This document shows, piece by piece, positions 16,826 through 25,499 of a DNA stretch of 64,000 nucleotides. The position numbers and the translations under genes were made by a program. Below the pieces are notes generated by a model. That model was not told the origin of the DNA. It ran no database searches and saw only the letters and a list, made by a program, of their open reading frames with translations. Position 1 is the first letter of the stretch. The number at the start of each line of letters is the position of its first letter. The stretch is from Alloalcanivorax profundimaris (GTDB lineage: Bacteria; Pseudomonadota; Gammaproteobacteria; Pseudomonadales; Alcanivoracaceae): assembly GCF_015265435.1 (NCBI RefSeq), contig NZ_JABJWH010000036.1, positions 1-64,000 of the forward strand, read 5' to 3'.

Positions 16826-18241
16826 TTACTGCAGGCAAAGCGTGACGCGGACGCCGTGGTCGAGGTTTTCGACGCGCAGCCAGCCGCCGTGCAGCTCGGC
16901 GACTTCGCGGACCATGGCCAGGCCCAGGCCGGAGCTTTTCTCCTCGCCCGGCGCCGGCAGGGAATAGAAGCGTTCGCTGACGCGCGCCAGGGCGTAGTCC
17001 GGAATGCGCGGGCCGGTGTTGGTGACGGTGACGCCCCCGGTGTCCCCGTCGCGCCAGCCGGCCACCACCAGGGTGGAGCCGGCGTCGGCGAAGCGCAGCC
17101 CATTGTCGAGCAGGTTGAACAGCGCCAGCCGGGCGGTGTCCGGGTCCACGCGCAGTTCCGCTTCGCCCTCCAGGGCCACCTCCAGCCCCTTGCCATCCAG
17201 CAGCACCTGGCGGCTGCGGCGCCACTCCTCCAGCAACGGCGCCAGAGCCTGATCACGCCGGGGTGGCAGGCTTTCCAGTTTTTCCAGCCGCGCCAGCGCC
17301 AGCATGCGATCGAGCAGGTCACTGAGCCGCTGACTTTCGTGGACCACGTTGTCGGTGAGCCGGTGCAGGGCCGGGTCGCTGACTTCCTCGGCGAGGATTT
17401 CCCCGGCGCCGCGAATCGCCGCCAGCGGGCTTTTCATTTCGTGGGTGAGCATGGCGGTGTGGTTTTCCAGCCGGGCGCGCTCTTCCAGACGCCGGCGCAT
17501 GGCGGTCACCGCCCGCGCCAGATCGTGGATTTCGTCGCGCACCCGGAAGCGCGGCGGCGCCGGCCGCCGGCCTTCCGCCACCGCCAGGGCATAGGCGCGC
17601 AGGCGCCCCACCCGGCGGCTGATCCACCAGGCCAGGCCGAGGCCCAGCAACAGGCACACCGCCAGGGCCATCCAGCCGTAGCGGATCAGCCGCGCTTCCG
17701 CCTGGGCCACGAACGGCTGAATCGAGGCGCCGGGCTTGCCCAGGGTCACCACCCCGATCAGGGCGCCGTCATGGCGCACCGGCGCCGCCACGTACAGCAC
17801 CGAGGAGGTGGGATCGTCCGGGTCGGAGCGGGTGGTGCGGGCGCCGTACTTGCCCTGCAGGGTCAGCAGCACGTCGTTCCACTGCGAGAAATCCTCGCCC
17901 TCGTTCTCGCCCCGGGAATCGAAGCGCACCACGCCGCGGGCATCGGTGACGTACACATGGGTGTCGGTGCGGTTCTTGTCCAGGCCCCAGATGGTGGCGG
18001 CGGGGGCGCGGTCGGCGTAGCGCCGCAGGGCGCCGCGCAGGGCCGGGGTGATGATCAGCCGTTCGCCGTCCACGTCCGAGGCGATGATTTCCGCCAGCAG
18101 GTTGGCGGCGTCCACCAGGGTTTCCTCCGCCGACTGACGCACCAGGGGCTTGGCCTCGCCGAGCACCAGATCCATGGTGAACCAGCTCACCAGCCCCATG
18201 ATAAGAAAGAAGATCAGCAGCAGCTGACGGCTCAGTTTCAT
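16826..18241 (-). CDS. creC: Sensor histidine kinase CreC
   Basis: A 471-residue membrane sensor kinase: N-terminal helix (residues 5-24), a periplasmic CreC-type sensor domain (25-185), a second helix (189-206), HAMP, the H-box LTHEMKSPLAAIRG with phospho-acceptor His267, and a C-terminal ATPase domain with the N, G1 (NTGPRIPDY) and G2 (GLGLAMV) boxes. Its ATG overlaps the creB stop by four bases (ATGA), so translation is coupled. It phosphorylates CreB. Confidence 0.93.
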   Translation of the reverse strand: MKLSRQLLLIFFLIMGLVSWFTMDLVLGEAKPLVRQSAEETLVDAANLLAEIIASDVDGERLIITPALRGALRRYADRAPAATIWGLDKNRTDTHVYVTDARGVVRFDSRGENEGEDFSQWNDVLLTLQGKYGARTTRSDPDDPTSSVLYVAAPVRHDGALIGVVTLGKPGASIQPFVAQAEARLIRYGWMALAVCLLLGLGLAWWISRRVGRLRAYALAVAEGRRPAPPRFRVRDEIHDLARAVTAMRRRLEERARLENHTAMLTHEMKSPLAAIRGAGEILAEEVSDPALHRLTDNVVHESQRLSDLLDRMLALARLEKLESLPPRRDQALAPLLEEWRRSRQVLLDGKGLEVALEGEAELRVDPDTARLALFNLLDNGLRFADAGSTLVVAGWRDGDTGGVTVTNTGPRIPDYALARVSERFYSLPAPGEEKSSGLGLAMVREVAELHGGWLRVENLDHGVRVTLCLQ

Positions 18242-18906
18242 GGCCGTTCCAGCACATAGCCCAGGCCGCGCCGGGTCACGATCCAGGCATCACCCCCCAG
18301 GGGCCTCAGCTTGGCGCGCAGGGTCTTGATGTGGGTGTCCACGGCGCGCTCGAAACTGTCCTCTTCGCTGCCGCAGATGTCCAGCAGCCGGGCGCGGCTG
18401 AACACCCGGCCCGGGTGCCGCACCAGGGCTTCCAGAATGCGGTATTCCGAGCGGGTCAGGGACAAGGGCTGGTCGCGGAACCAGGCCCGGGCGGCGTCCT
18501 CGTCCACCCGCCAGTCCAGCACCGGAGCGGCGTCGGCCGGCGCGCCCTGACGCTTGAGAATGGCGCGCACCCGGGCCACCACCTCGCGGGGGCTGAACGG
18601 CTTGGTCACATAGTCGTCGCCGCCCAGCTCCAGGCCCAGGATGCGGTCCAGTTCGTCCTCGCGGGCGGTGAGAAACAGCACCGGCACCTCGCTGTCGCGC
18701 CGCACCCGCTTGAGCACGTCGAAGCCGTTAATGTCCGGCAGGCCCACGTCCAGCACCATCAGCGCCGGCGCGTCGGCGGCCAGCACCGCCAGCGCCTGCT
18801 CGCCCCGTTCCACATGGGTCACCCGGAAGTGTTCCCTCTGGAGGGCGAAGCTCAGCGGCTCCGCCACCCTCGGTTCGTCGTCAACGATCAGAATGTGCGC
18901 CGTCAC
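18238..18906 (-). CDS. creB: Response regulator CreB
   Basis: OmpR/PhoB-type regulator of 222 residues. A GTG start at 18906 is preferred because it gives the standard N-terminus MTAHILIVDDEPRV and a GGGGATC site precedes it; the open frame extends further without homology. The receiver has Asp9, Asp10, phospho-acceptor Asp53 and Lys102. The winged-helix DNA-binding domain ends RGLGYVLERP. It is divergent from glcD. Confidence 0.93.
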   Translation of the reverse strand: MTAHILIVDDEPRVAEPLSFALQREHFRVTHVERGEQALAVLAADAPALMVLDVGLPDINGFDVLKRVRRDSEVPVLFLTAREDELDRILGLELGGDDYVTKPFSPREVVARVRAILKRQGAPADAAPVLDWRVDEDAARAWFRDQPLSLTRSEYRILEALVRHPGRVFSRARLLDICGSEEDSFERAVDTHIKTLRAKLRPLGGDAWIVTRRGLGYVLERP

Positions 18907-19051
18907 GGTGATCCCCGTTGCGAAAACGCGGTCATCATAGCACCGGCACGACGCCTTTCGACCAAAGTCGAGCCGGTCTTGCCGCCGCTCCGGGGCCGTT
19001 GCACACTGAATCCGGTCACCGCGATTCCAACAACAGCAGCCCGGCGGACCC

Positions 19052-20545
19052 ATGCATTACGACGAACGGCTCGACGGCCCCCTCCCGGAAGTGGACAAGG
19101 CGGCCCTGCTCACCCGCCTGCGGCGGGACCTGCCCGATCTGCACCTGCTGCACCGGCGCGAGGACCTCACCCCCTACGAATGCGACGGCCTGTCCGCCTA
19201 CCGCACCGTGCCCATGCTGGTGGCCCTGCCGGCGACCCTGGAGCAGGTGCAGGCGCTGATGCGCATCGCCAGCGAGGAAGGCGTACCGGTGGTGGCCCGG
19301 GGCGCCGGCACCGGCCTGTCCGGCGGCGCCCTGCCGCTGGAAAAGGGCATTCTGCTGGTGATGGCGCGCTTCAACCGTATCCTCGAGATCGACGCCGAGG
19401 CCGGTACCGCCCGGGTGCAGCCCGGCGTGCGCAACCTGGCCATTTCCCAGGCCGCCGCGCCCTATGGTCTGTACTACGCGCCGGACCCGTCGTCGCAGAT
19501 CGCCTGCTCCATCGGCGGCAACGTGGCGGAGAACGCCGGCGGCGTGCACTGCCTCAAATACGGACTCACCGTGCACAACCTGCTGAAGCTGGAGATCGTC
19601 ACCGTGGACGGCGAGTGCCTGACCCTGGGCAGCGACGCCCTGGATACGCCGGGCTTCGATCTGATGGCCCTGTTCACCGGCTCCGAGGGCATGCTCGGCA
19701 TCGTCACCGAGATCACCGTGAAACTGCTGCCGGCGCCGCCCCGCGCCAAGGTGCTGCTGGCCAGCTTCGACAGCGTGGAAAACGCCGGCCAGGCGGTGGC
19801 CGACATCATCGCCGCCGGCGTCATTCCCGGCGGCCTGGAGATGATGGACAACCTGGCGCTGTGCGCCGCCGAGGATTTCGCCCGGGCCGGTTACCCCCGG
19901 GACGCCGCCGCCATTCTGCTGTGCGAGCTGGACGGCGTGGAAAGCGACGTGGACGAGGACTGCCAACGGGTGCGCGCGGTGATGGAAAACGCCGGCGCCA
20001 CCGACATCCGCCAGGCCCGGGACGACGCCGAGCGCCAGCGCTTCTGGGCCGGCCGCAAGGCGGCCTTCCCGGCGGTGGGGCGCATCTCGCCGGACTATTA
20101 CTGCATGGACGGCACCATCCCGAAACGGGAGCTGCCCAAGGTGCTGGCCGGCATCGAGGCGCTGTCCCGGGAGTACCATCTGCGCGTGGCCAACGTGTTC
20201 CACGCCGGCGACGGCAACATGCACCCGCTGATCCTGTTCGACGCCAACGACGAGGACCAACTGCACCGCGCCGAGGAGTTAGGCGGGCGCATCCTGGAGC
20301 TGTGCGTGGCGGTGGGCGGCAGCATCACCGGCGAGCACGGCGTGGGCCGCGAGAAGATCAACCAGATGTGCAGCCAGTTCGACGCCGACGAGATCACCTG
20401 CTTCCACGCGGTGAAAGCGGCCTTCGACCCGCAACGGCTGCTCAACCCGGGCAAGAACATCCCCACCCTGAACCGTTGCGCGGAGTTCGGCGCCATGCAC
20501 ATTCACCGGGGCGAACTGCCGTTCCCCGAGCTGGAGCGTTTTTGA
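19052..20545 (+). CDS. glcD: Glycolate oxidase FAD subunit
   Basis: A 497-residue FAD-linked oxidase, the normal GlcD length. The PCMH FAD-binding domain has RGAGTGLSGGALPLEKG (about residues 80-96) and SSQIACSIGGNVAENAGG; the C-terminal domain has the metal-site region VFHAGDGNMHPLI and the ending FDPQRLLNPGKNIPT. With GlcE and GlcF it oxidises glycolate (and D-lactate) to glyoxylate at the inner membrane. Its TGA overlaps the glcE ATG by one base. Confidence 0.95.
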   Translation: MHYDERLDGPLPEVDKAALLTRLRRDLPDLHLLHRREDLTPYECDGLSAYRTVPMLVALPATLEQVQALMRIASEEGVPVVARGAGTGLSGGALPLEKGILLVMARFNRILEIDAEAGTARVQPGVRNLAISQAAAPYGLYYAPDPSSQIACSIGGNVAENAGGVHCLKYGLTVHNLLKLEIVTVDGECLTLGSDALDTPGFDLMALFTGSEGMLGIVTEITVKLLPAPPRAKVLLASFDSVENAGQAVADIIAAGVIPGGLEMMDNLALCAAEDFARAGYPRDAAAILLCELDGVESDVDEDCQRVRAVMENAGATDIRQARDDAERQRFWAGRKAAFPAVGRISPDYYCMDGTIPKRELPKVLAGIEALSREYHLRVANVFHAGDGNMHPLILFDANDEDQLHRAEELGGRILELCVAVGGSITGEHGVGREKINQMCSQFDADEITCFHAVKAAFDPQRLLNPGKNIPTLNRCAEFGAMHIHRGELPFPELERF

Positions 20546-21600
20546 TGGGCGACCAGGCCGAAGCGCTGCTGGAGCGCGTGCGCGCCGCCCGCGCCGAGGG
20601 CCGCCCGCTGTGCCCCCGGGGCACCGGCGGCAAAAGCCACCTGGGCCGGCCGGTGGACGGCGAGGTGCTGGATACCCTCGGCCACAGCGGCGTGGTCCAT
20701 TACGACCCCAGCGAGCTGGTGGTCACCGCCCGCGCCGGCACCCGGGTCAGCGAACTGATCGCCACCCTGGCGGAGCAGGACCAGATGCTGCCGTTCGAGC
20801 CGCCCCTGTTCGGCGGCGACGCCAGCGTCGGCGGCATGGTGGCCAGCGGCCTGGCCGGCCCGCGCCGGCCCTGGGCCGGTTCGGTGCGGGACTTCGTACT
20901 GGGCACCCGGGTGATCACCGGCGAGGGCCAGCACCTGCGCTTCGGCGGCGAGGTGATGAAGAACGTGGCCGGCTACGACCTGTCCCGGCTGATGGCCGGC
21001 AGCTTCGGCTGCCTGGGGCTGATCACGGAAGTGTCGTTCAAGGTGCTGCCGCGCCCGCGCGCCAGCCGCTCCCTGCAGCTCCGTCTCACCGGCGACCAGG
21101 CCCGGGACAACATACTCGGCTGGCGCCGGCGCGGCCTGCCGCTGTCCGCCGCCTGCCACGGCGGCGGGCTGCTGCGGCTGCGCCTGGAGGGCAACCAAGG
21201 CTCGGTGGAGGCGGCCGCCCGAGAGATTGACGGCGAGCCGCTGGCGGACGAACACTACTGGGACAAGCTGCGTGACCACCGGCTGCCGTTCTTCGACGGC
21301 GGCAAACCTTTATGGCGCCTGTCGCTGCCACCGGCGACGCCGGTGCTTGAGCTGCCCGGAACCCTGCTCAGCGACTGGGGCGGCGCCCAGCGCTGGCTGA
21401 AAAGCGACACGGACGCCGACACCCTCCGGCAGCTGGCGGCCAGCGCCGGCGGCTCCGCCACCCGTTTCAGCGGCGAGGAGCCAGAGGACGCGCCCTTCCA
21501 CCCGCTGCCGGCCGCCCTGCTGCGCTATCACCAGACGCTGAAAGCCCGCCTGGACCCGGAGCGGATTTTCAATCCGGGCCGGCTCTATGCGGACCTGTAA
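20545..21600 (+). CDS. glcE: Glycolate oxidase FAD-binding subunit
   Basis: A 351-residue second FAD-domain subunit. The start MGDQAEALLERV at 20545 is chosen because it overlaps the glcD stop as TGATG; the same frame stays open far upstream, but that is antisense and off-frame sequence. Visible motifs are CPRGTGGKSHLGRP, FGGDASVGGMVASGLAGPRRP, MKNVAGYDLSRLMAGSFG and the C-terminal LKARLDPERIFNPGRLY. Length agrees with E. coli GlcE (350). Confidence 0.95.
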   Translation: MGDQAEALLERVRAARAEGRPLCPRGTGGKSHLGRPVDGEVLDTLGHSGVVHYDPSELVVTARAGTRVSELIATLAEQDQMLPFEPPLFGGDASVGGMVASGLAGPRRPWAGSVRDFVLGTRVITGEGQHLRFGGEVMKNVAGYDLSRLMAGSFGCLGLITEVSFKVLPRPRASRSLQLRLTGDQARDNILGWRRRGLPLSAACHGGGLLRLRLEGNQGSVEAAAREIDGEPLADEHYWDKLRDHRLPFFDGGKPLWRLSLPPATPVLELPGTLLSDWGGAQRWLKSDTDADTLRQLAASAGGSATRFSGEEPEDAPFHPLPAALLRYHQTLKARLDPERIFNPGRLYADL

Positions 21601-21613
21601 CCGGAGGCCGGCC

Positions 21614-22849
21614 ATGCAAACCCGACTCAGCGACACCGCCCGCCAACTGCCCCGCGCCGACGAAGCGGAATCGATCCTGCGCAGCTGCGTGCATTGCGGC
21701 TTCTGCAACGCCACCTGCCCCACCTACCAGCTCACCGGCGACGAGCTGGACGGCCCGCGCGGGCGCATCTATTTGATGAAGGAAATGCTGGAAGGCAACG
21801 AGCCCGGCGAAGGCACCCAGCAGCACCTGGACGCCTGCCTGAGCTGCCGGGCCTGCGAAACCACCTGCCCTTCCGGCGTGGACTACCACTCCCTGCTGGA
21901 CATCGCCCGGCCGGAACTGGAGCGCCAGGTGCCCCGTTCCACGCGGGAGCGGCTGCTGCGCCGGGGCCTGCGCGCCCTGATGCCGCATCCGCGCCTGTTC
22001 GCTACTTTGATGGGCCTGGGGCGGCTGGCCCGGCCGCTGGCGCCGGCGGCGCTGAAAGAGAAGATCCCCGCCAAGGTGCCGGCAGCGGGCCACTGGCCCG
22101 GCGGCGGCCATCCGCGCCGGGTGGCGCTGCTGGCCGGCTGCGTGCAACCGGCCCTGTCGCCCAACACCAACGCCGCCACCGCCCGGGTGCTGGACCGTCT
22201 CGGCATCGGCGCGGAAGTCTGGTCCGGCGCCGGCTGCTGCGGCGCGGTGGACTATCATCTGGACGGCCAGGCCACCGGCCTGGACCGGGCCCGACGCAAT
22301 ATCGACGCCTGGATCGCCGCCCTGGACGACGGCGTGGAAGCGATCATCCCCACCGCCAGCGGCTGCGGTGCCTTTATCAAGGAATACGGCAAGGTGCTGC
22401 GGGACGACCCGGCCTACGCCGACAAGGCCCACCGCGTCAGCGAGCACACCCGGGACCCGGCGGAATTTCTCGCCCAAGAAAATCTGGAAACGCTGGCAGT
22501 GCACACCGAAAGCCGGCTGGCCTTCCAATGCCCCTGCACCTTGCAACATGGCCAGCGCCTGGCCGGCGTCACCGAAGGCGTGCTCACCCGCCTGGGTTTC
22601 GATCTGACCCCGGTGCCGGACGCCCACCTGTGCTGCGGCTCCGCCGGCACCTATTCGATTACCCAGCCGGCCATGGCCCGGCAACTGCGTGACAATAAGC
22701 TCGACGCCCTGGAAAGCGGGCAACCGGACCATATCGCCACCGCCAATATCGGCTGCCAGATGCATCTGGGCGCCGCCGGGCGTACGCCGGTCAGGCATTG
22801 GATCGAGGTTGTGGATCAGGGGTTGTCCGAGACGCTTGATCGCGACTGA
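21614..22849 (+). CDS. glcF: Glycolate oxidase iron-sulfur subunit
   Basis: A 411-residue iron-sulfur protein. The ATG at 21614 has a GGAGG site. Two 4Fe-4S motifs are clear: CVHCGFCNATCPTY near residue 26 and CLSCRACETTCPSG near 77. The C-terminal half has the two CCG-type motifs (GCCGAVDYH; LCCGSAGTY). It passes electrons from GlcDE to the quinone pool. No glcC regulator or glcG is in the window. A REP pair follows the gene. Confidence 0.95.
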   Translation: MQTRLSDTARQLPRADEAESILRSCVHCGFCNATCPTYQLTGDELDGPRGRIYLMKEMLEGNEPGEGTQQHLDACLSCRACETTCPSGVDYHSLLDIARPELERQVPRSTRERLLRRGLRALMPHPRLFATLMGLGRLARPLAPAALKEKIPAKVPAAGHWPGGGHPRRVALLAGCVQPALSPNTNAATARVLDRLGIGAEVWSGAGCCGAVDYHLDGQATGLDRARRNIDAWIAALDDGVEAIIPTASGCGAFIKEYGKVLRDDPAYADKAHRVSEHTRDPAEFLAQENLETLAVHTESRLAFQCPCTLQHGQRLAGVTEGVLTRLGFDLTPVPDAHLCCGSAGTYSITQPAMARQLRDNKLDALESGQPDHIATANIGCQMHLGAAGRTPVRHWIEVVDQGLSETLDRD

Positions 22850-22903
22850 AGTCGCTCCTACGGGATGGTTCAGAGCCGCCGTAGGAGCGACTTCAGTCGC
22901 GAT
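22839..22903. repeat. Inverted REP pair
   Basis: Two 23-bp REP copies in opposite orientation (22839-22861 and 22881-22903), each with the core CGACTTCAGTCG and the GTAGGAG tail, 19 bases apart. The first copy overlaps the last codons of glcF. The pair lies between the convergent glcF and amidase genes and could fold into one long hairpin. Confidence 0.85.
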
Positions 22904-22909
22904 CCGATT

Positions 22910-24394
22910 TTAAACCTCCGGCATACGATCAAACCACGGCTTCGCTTTCTCCAACTGACCGGCCAGGCCCAGCAGCCGGCCTTCGTCGCCATGGGTGCCG
23001 ACGAACTGCACGCCCATGGGCAGGCCACTGTCGCACCAGTGCAGGGGCACCGACATGGCCGGCACGCCGGTGAAGTTGGCGAGCTGGGTGAAGGGCACGT
23101 ACTTCATGTTTTCCCGGGCCATCTGTTCCACCAGACCGGATTTCATCACCAGCTTGCCGGCGCGCAGCTTGAGGATCACCTTGAGGGCGTTCTGCTGCCA
23201 GGGCGGCGTGGCGGAAGCACCGATGGTCGCCGGCTGCATGGCCAGGGTTGGCGTCAGCCAGAAATCATAGCGGTCGTGGAAATCCGCCAGTTGCCGGGAG
23301 TAAAGCTGGCCGCGCTGGTAGAAGCCCAGATAGTCGTCGGCACTGGTGGCGTGGCCGAAGGCGGCCATGGCCAGGGTGTCCAGCTCGAAGCCCTCGTCAC
23401 CGCAGCCGGTGAGTTCCTTGACCCGGGCCACCTCGGAGGCGCACTTGGTGAACCAGATGCCCAGCCAGTCCATGCTCATGGCCATCATGTCCAGGGACGG
23501 CGCCGCCTCCTCCACGTGGTGGCCCAGGCTTTCCAGCAGGCGGGCGGTGTCCTCCACCGCTTTCACCGCCTCCGGGTCCACCGGGGTGCCGATGGGCGAA
23601 GTCAGGGAGAAGCCGATTTTCAGCGGCGCCGGGTCGCGCTCCAGTTCGCTGAGATAGGACCGTTGCGGCGGCGCGATGTGGAACAGGCTGCCGTGTTCGT
23701 CACCGTGGGTGGCGTCGAGCAAAGCGGCGGAGTCGCGCACCGAGCGGCTCACCACATGGTTCACGGAAATGCCGTGCAGGGCCTCCACGAACTCCGGGCC
23801 CCAGGGGGTGCGCCCACGGCCGGGCTTGAGCCCGAACAGGCCGCAGCAGGCGGCGGGAATGCGAATGCTGCCGCCGCCATCGTTGGCACCGGCGAAGGGC
23901 ACCACGCCGGCGGCGGTGAGCGCCGCCGAGCCGCCGGAGGAACCGCCCGGGGTGTGGTCCGGGTTCCAGGGGTTGCGGCTGGCGCCGAAGGACTCCGGTT
24001 CGGTGACGCCCTTGGAGCCGAACTCCGGGGTATTGGTGCGCCCGAACGGCACCGCGCCGGCGGCCTTCCAGCGCCGTACCAGTTCCGAATCCCGGGGGGC
24101 ACGGAAGTCCTGGTTCTTGAGCGCCTTGTTGCCGCTGTAAGCCGGCGCGCCGCCGATCTCCTGGAACAGATCCTTGACCAGCATGGGCACGCCGGCGAAG
24201 GGGCCTTCCAGAGGCTCGCCGGCACGCCGCCGGGCTTCCTCGTAGAGGGGAATGATCAGCCCGTTGAGCTTGGGGTTCACCGCCTCCGCGCGTTGGATCG
24301 CCACCTCCAGCACTTCCTCGGCGGAGACCTCCCCCTTGGCCACCAACTCCGCCAACCCCAGACCGTCGTGGCGCCGGTATTCTTCAAAATTCAT
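22910..24394 (-). CDS. Amidase signature family enzyme
   Basis: A 494-residue amidase. The ATG at 24394 has an AAGGA site; the frame is open far upstream but that overlaps the plus-strand oxidoreductase gene. The catalytic Ser-cisSer-Lys triad is complete: Lys74 (MLVKDLF), Ser152 (PGGSSGGSAAL) and Ser176 (NDGGGSIRIPA). The substrate cannot be read from sequence; relatives act on aliphatic or aryl amides and on carbamates. No signal peptide. It stands alone, divergent from the oxidoreductase. Confidence 0.9.
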   Translation of the reverse strand: MNFEEYRRHDGLGLAELVAKGEVSAEEVLEVAIQRAEAVNPKLNGLIIPLYEEARRRAGEPLEGPFAGVPMLVKDLFQEIGGAPAYSGNKALKNQDFRAPRDSELVRRWKAAGAVPFGRTNTPEFGSKGVTEPESFGASRNPWNPDHTPGGSSGGSAALTAAGVVPFAGANDGGGSIRIPAACCGLFGLKPGRGRTPWGPEFVEALHGISVNHVVSRSVRDSAALLDATHGDEHGSLFHIAPPQRSYLSELERDPAPLKIGFSLTSPIGTPVDPEAVKAVEDTARLLESLGHHVEEAAPSLDMMAMSMDWLGIWFTKCASEVARVKELTGCGDEGFELDTLAMAAFGHATSADDYLGFYQRGQLYSRQLADFHDRYDFWLTPTLAMQPATIGASATPPWQQNALKVILKLRAGKLVMKSGLVEQMARENMKYVPFTQLANFTGVPAMSVPLHWCDSGLPMGVQFVGTHGDEGRLLGLAGQLEKAKPWFDRMPEV

Positions 24395-24414
24395 GATAGG
24401 TATCCTTGTTGCTC

Positions 24415-24432
24415 GTAGGAGCGCGCTCCTAC
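24415..24432. repeat. 18-bp perfect palindrome, REP-derived
   Basis: GTAGGAGCGCGCTCCTAC, built from two REP tails without the usual centre. It lies in the short divergent promoter region between the amidase (start 24394) and the oxidoreductase (start 24476), so it could also be an operator; no regulator is adjacent. Confidence 0.5.
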
Positions 24433-24475
24433 GGTGCCACAATCTCCCCACGAAGCACATTAGCCCGGAGGCCCC

Positions 24476-25486
24476 ATGAAAGCAGTCGGCTTCAACCAAC
24501 CCCGCGCCATCGAGGACGTGCACGCCCTGGAAGACATCGAGCTGGACCAGCCGCAACCCGGGCCCCGGGACCTGCTGGTGGCGGTGGAGGCGGTGTCGGT
24601 GAACCCGGTGGACACCAAGGTACGCCAACGCCCCCTGGCGGAAAAAGGCTACAAGGTGCTCGGCTACGACGCCGCCGGGCGCGTCGAGGCGGTGGGCTCG
24701 GAGGTGCGCGACTTCCTGCCCGGCGACCGGGTCTGGTACGCCGGCGCCATGCAGCGCCAGGGCTCCAACGCCCAGTACCAATGCGTGGACGAGCGCATCG
24801 TCGCCAAGGCGCCGGAGGGCATCGGCCTGCAGGAAGCCGCCGCCCTGCCGCTGACCACCCTGACCGCCTGGGAGGCCCTGGAAGACCAGCTCGGCCTCAC
24901 CCCGCAAACGGCGAAAGGCAAGACCCTGCTGATCGTCGGCGGCGCCGGCGGCGTGGGCTCCATCGCCGCGCAACTGGCGGCGCGGCACTTCGGCATGACG
25001 GTGATCGCCACCGCCGGGCGGGAACGCTCCGCCGAATGGTGCCGGGCCATGGGCGCCCACCACACCATCGACTACCGCAAAGGGCTGGTGGCACCGCTCA
25101 AGGCCCAGGGCATCGAGCAGGTGGACGCCATCCTGCTGGCCCAGGAACCGGACAGCTACTGGAACGACGTCTGCCAGCTGGTGGCGCCCCTGGGCGGCAT
25201 CGTCTCCATCGTCGACGCCCGCGGACCGCTGGACACCAACCCGCTGAAACCCAAGAGCGCCCGCTTCGCCTGGGAATTCATGTTCACCCGCGCCCTGTTC
25301 GGCGTGGACATGGAACGCCAGGGGCAAATCCTCGCCCAGGCCGCCCGGCTGATGGAAAAGGGCGTGCTGGAAACCACCCTGGCCGAAGGCCTGGGGCCGA
25401 TCAACGCCGCCAACCTCAAGGAAGCCCACCGCCGCCTGGAAGGCGGCGCCACCATCGGCAAGCTGGTGCTGGCCGGCTGGGCGTAG
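24476..25486 (+). CDS. Zinc-type alcohol dehydrogenase-like / quinone oxidoreductase
   Basis: A 336-residue medium-chain dehydrogenase/reductase. N-terminal GroES-like domain (GYDAAGRVEAVGSEV, GDRVWYAG) and an NADPH-binding Rossmann domain with LLIVGGAGGVGSIAAQLA near residue 160. The zinc ligands of true alcohol dehydrogenases are missing, so it fits the zinc-independent enone or quinone reductase branch (YbdR/ZADH-like). A GGAGG site precedes the ATG. It is convergent with the PhoX-type gene. Confidence 0.88.
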   Translation: MKAVGFNQPRAIEDVHALEDIELDQPQPGPRDLLVAVEAVSVNPVDTKVRQRPLAEKGYKVLGYDAAGRVEAVGSEVRDFLPGDRVWYAGAMQRQGSNAQYQCVDERIVAKAPEGIGLQEAAALPLTTLTAWEALEDQLGLTPQTAKGKTLLIVGGAGGVGSIAAQLAARHFGMTVIATAGRERSAEWCRAMGAHHTIDYRKGLVAPLKAQGIEQVDAILLAQEPDSYWNDVCQLVAPLGGIVSIVDARGPLDTNPLKPKSARFAWEFMFTRALFGVDMERQGQILAQAARLMEKGVLETTLAEGLGPINAANLKEAHRRLEGGATIGKLVLAGWA

Positions 25487-25499
25487 CCCTCCATTCCCC

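Noticed and set aside
18331..21600. A 1,089-codon plus-strand open frame across creB, glcD and glcE
   Set aside because: Only its last third (from 20545) has homology, as GlcE. The earlier part is antisense to creB and off-frame to glcD, an effect of high GC.
24395..25429. Upstream extension of the amidase frame to 839 codons
   Set aside because: The extension is antisense to the oxidoreductase gene; the amidase has its own ribosome binding site and family-typical start at 24394.
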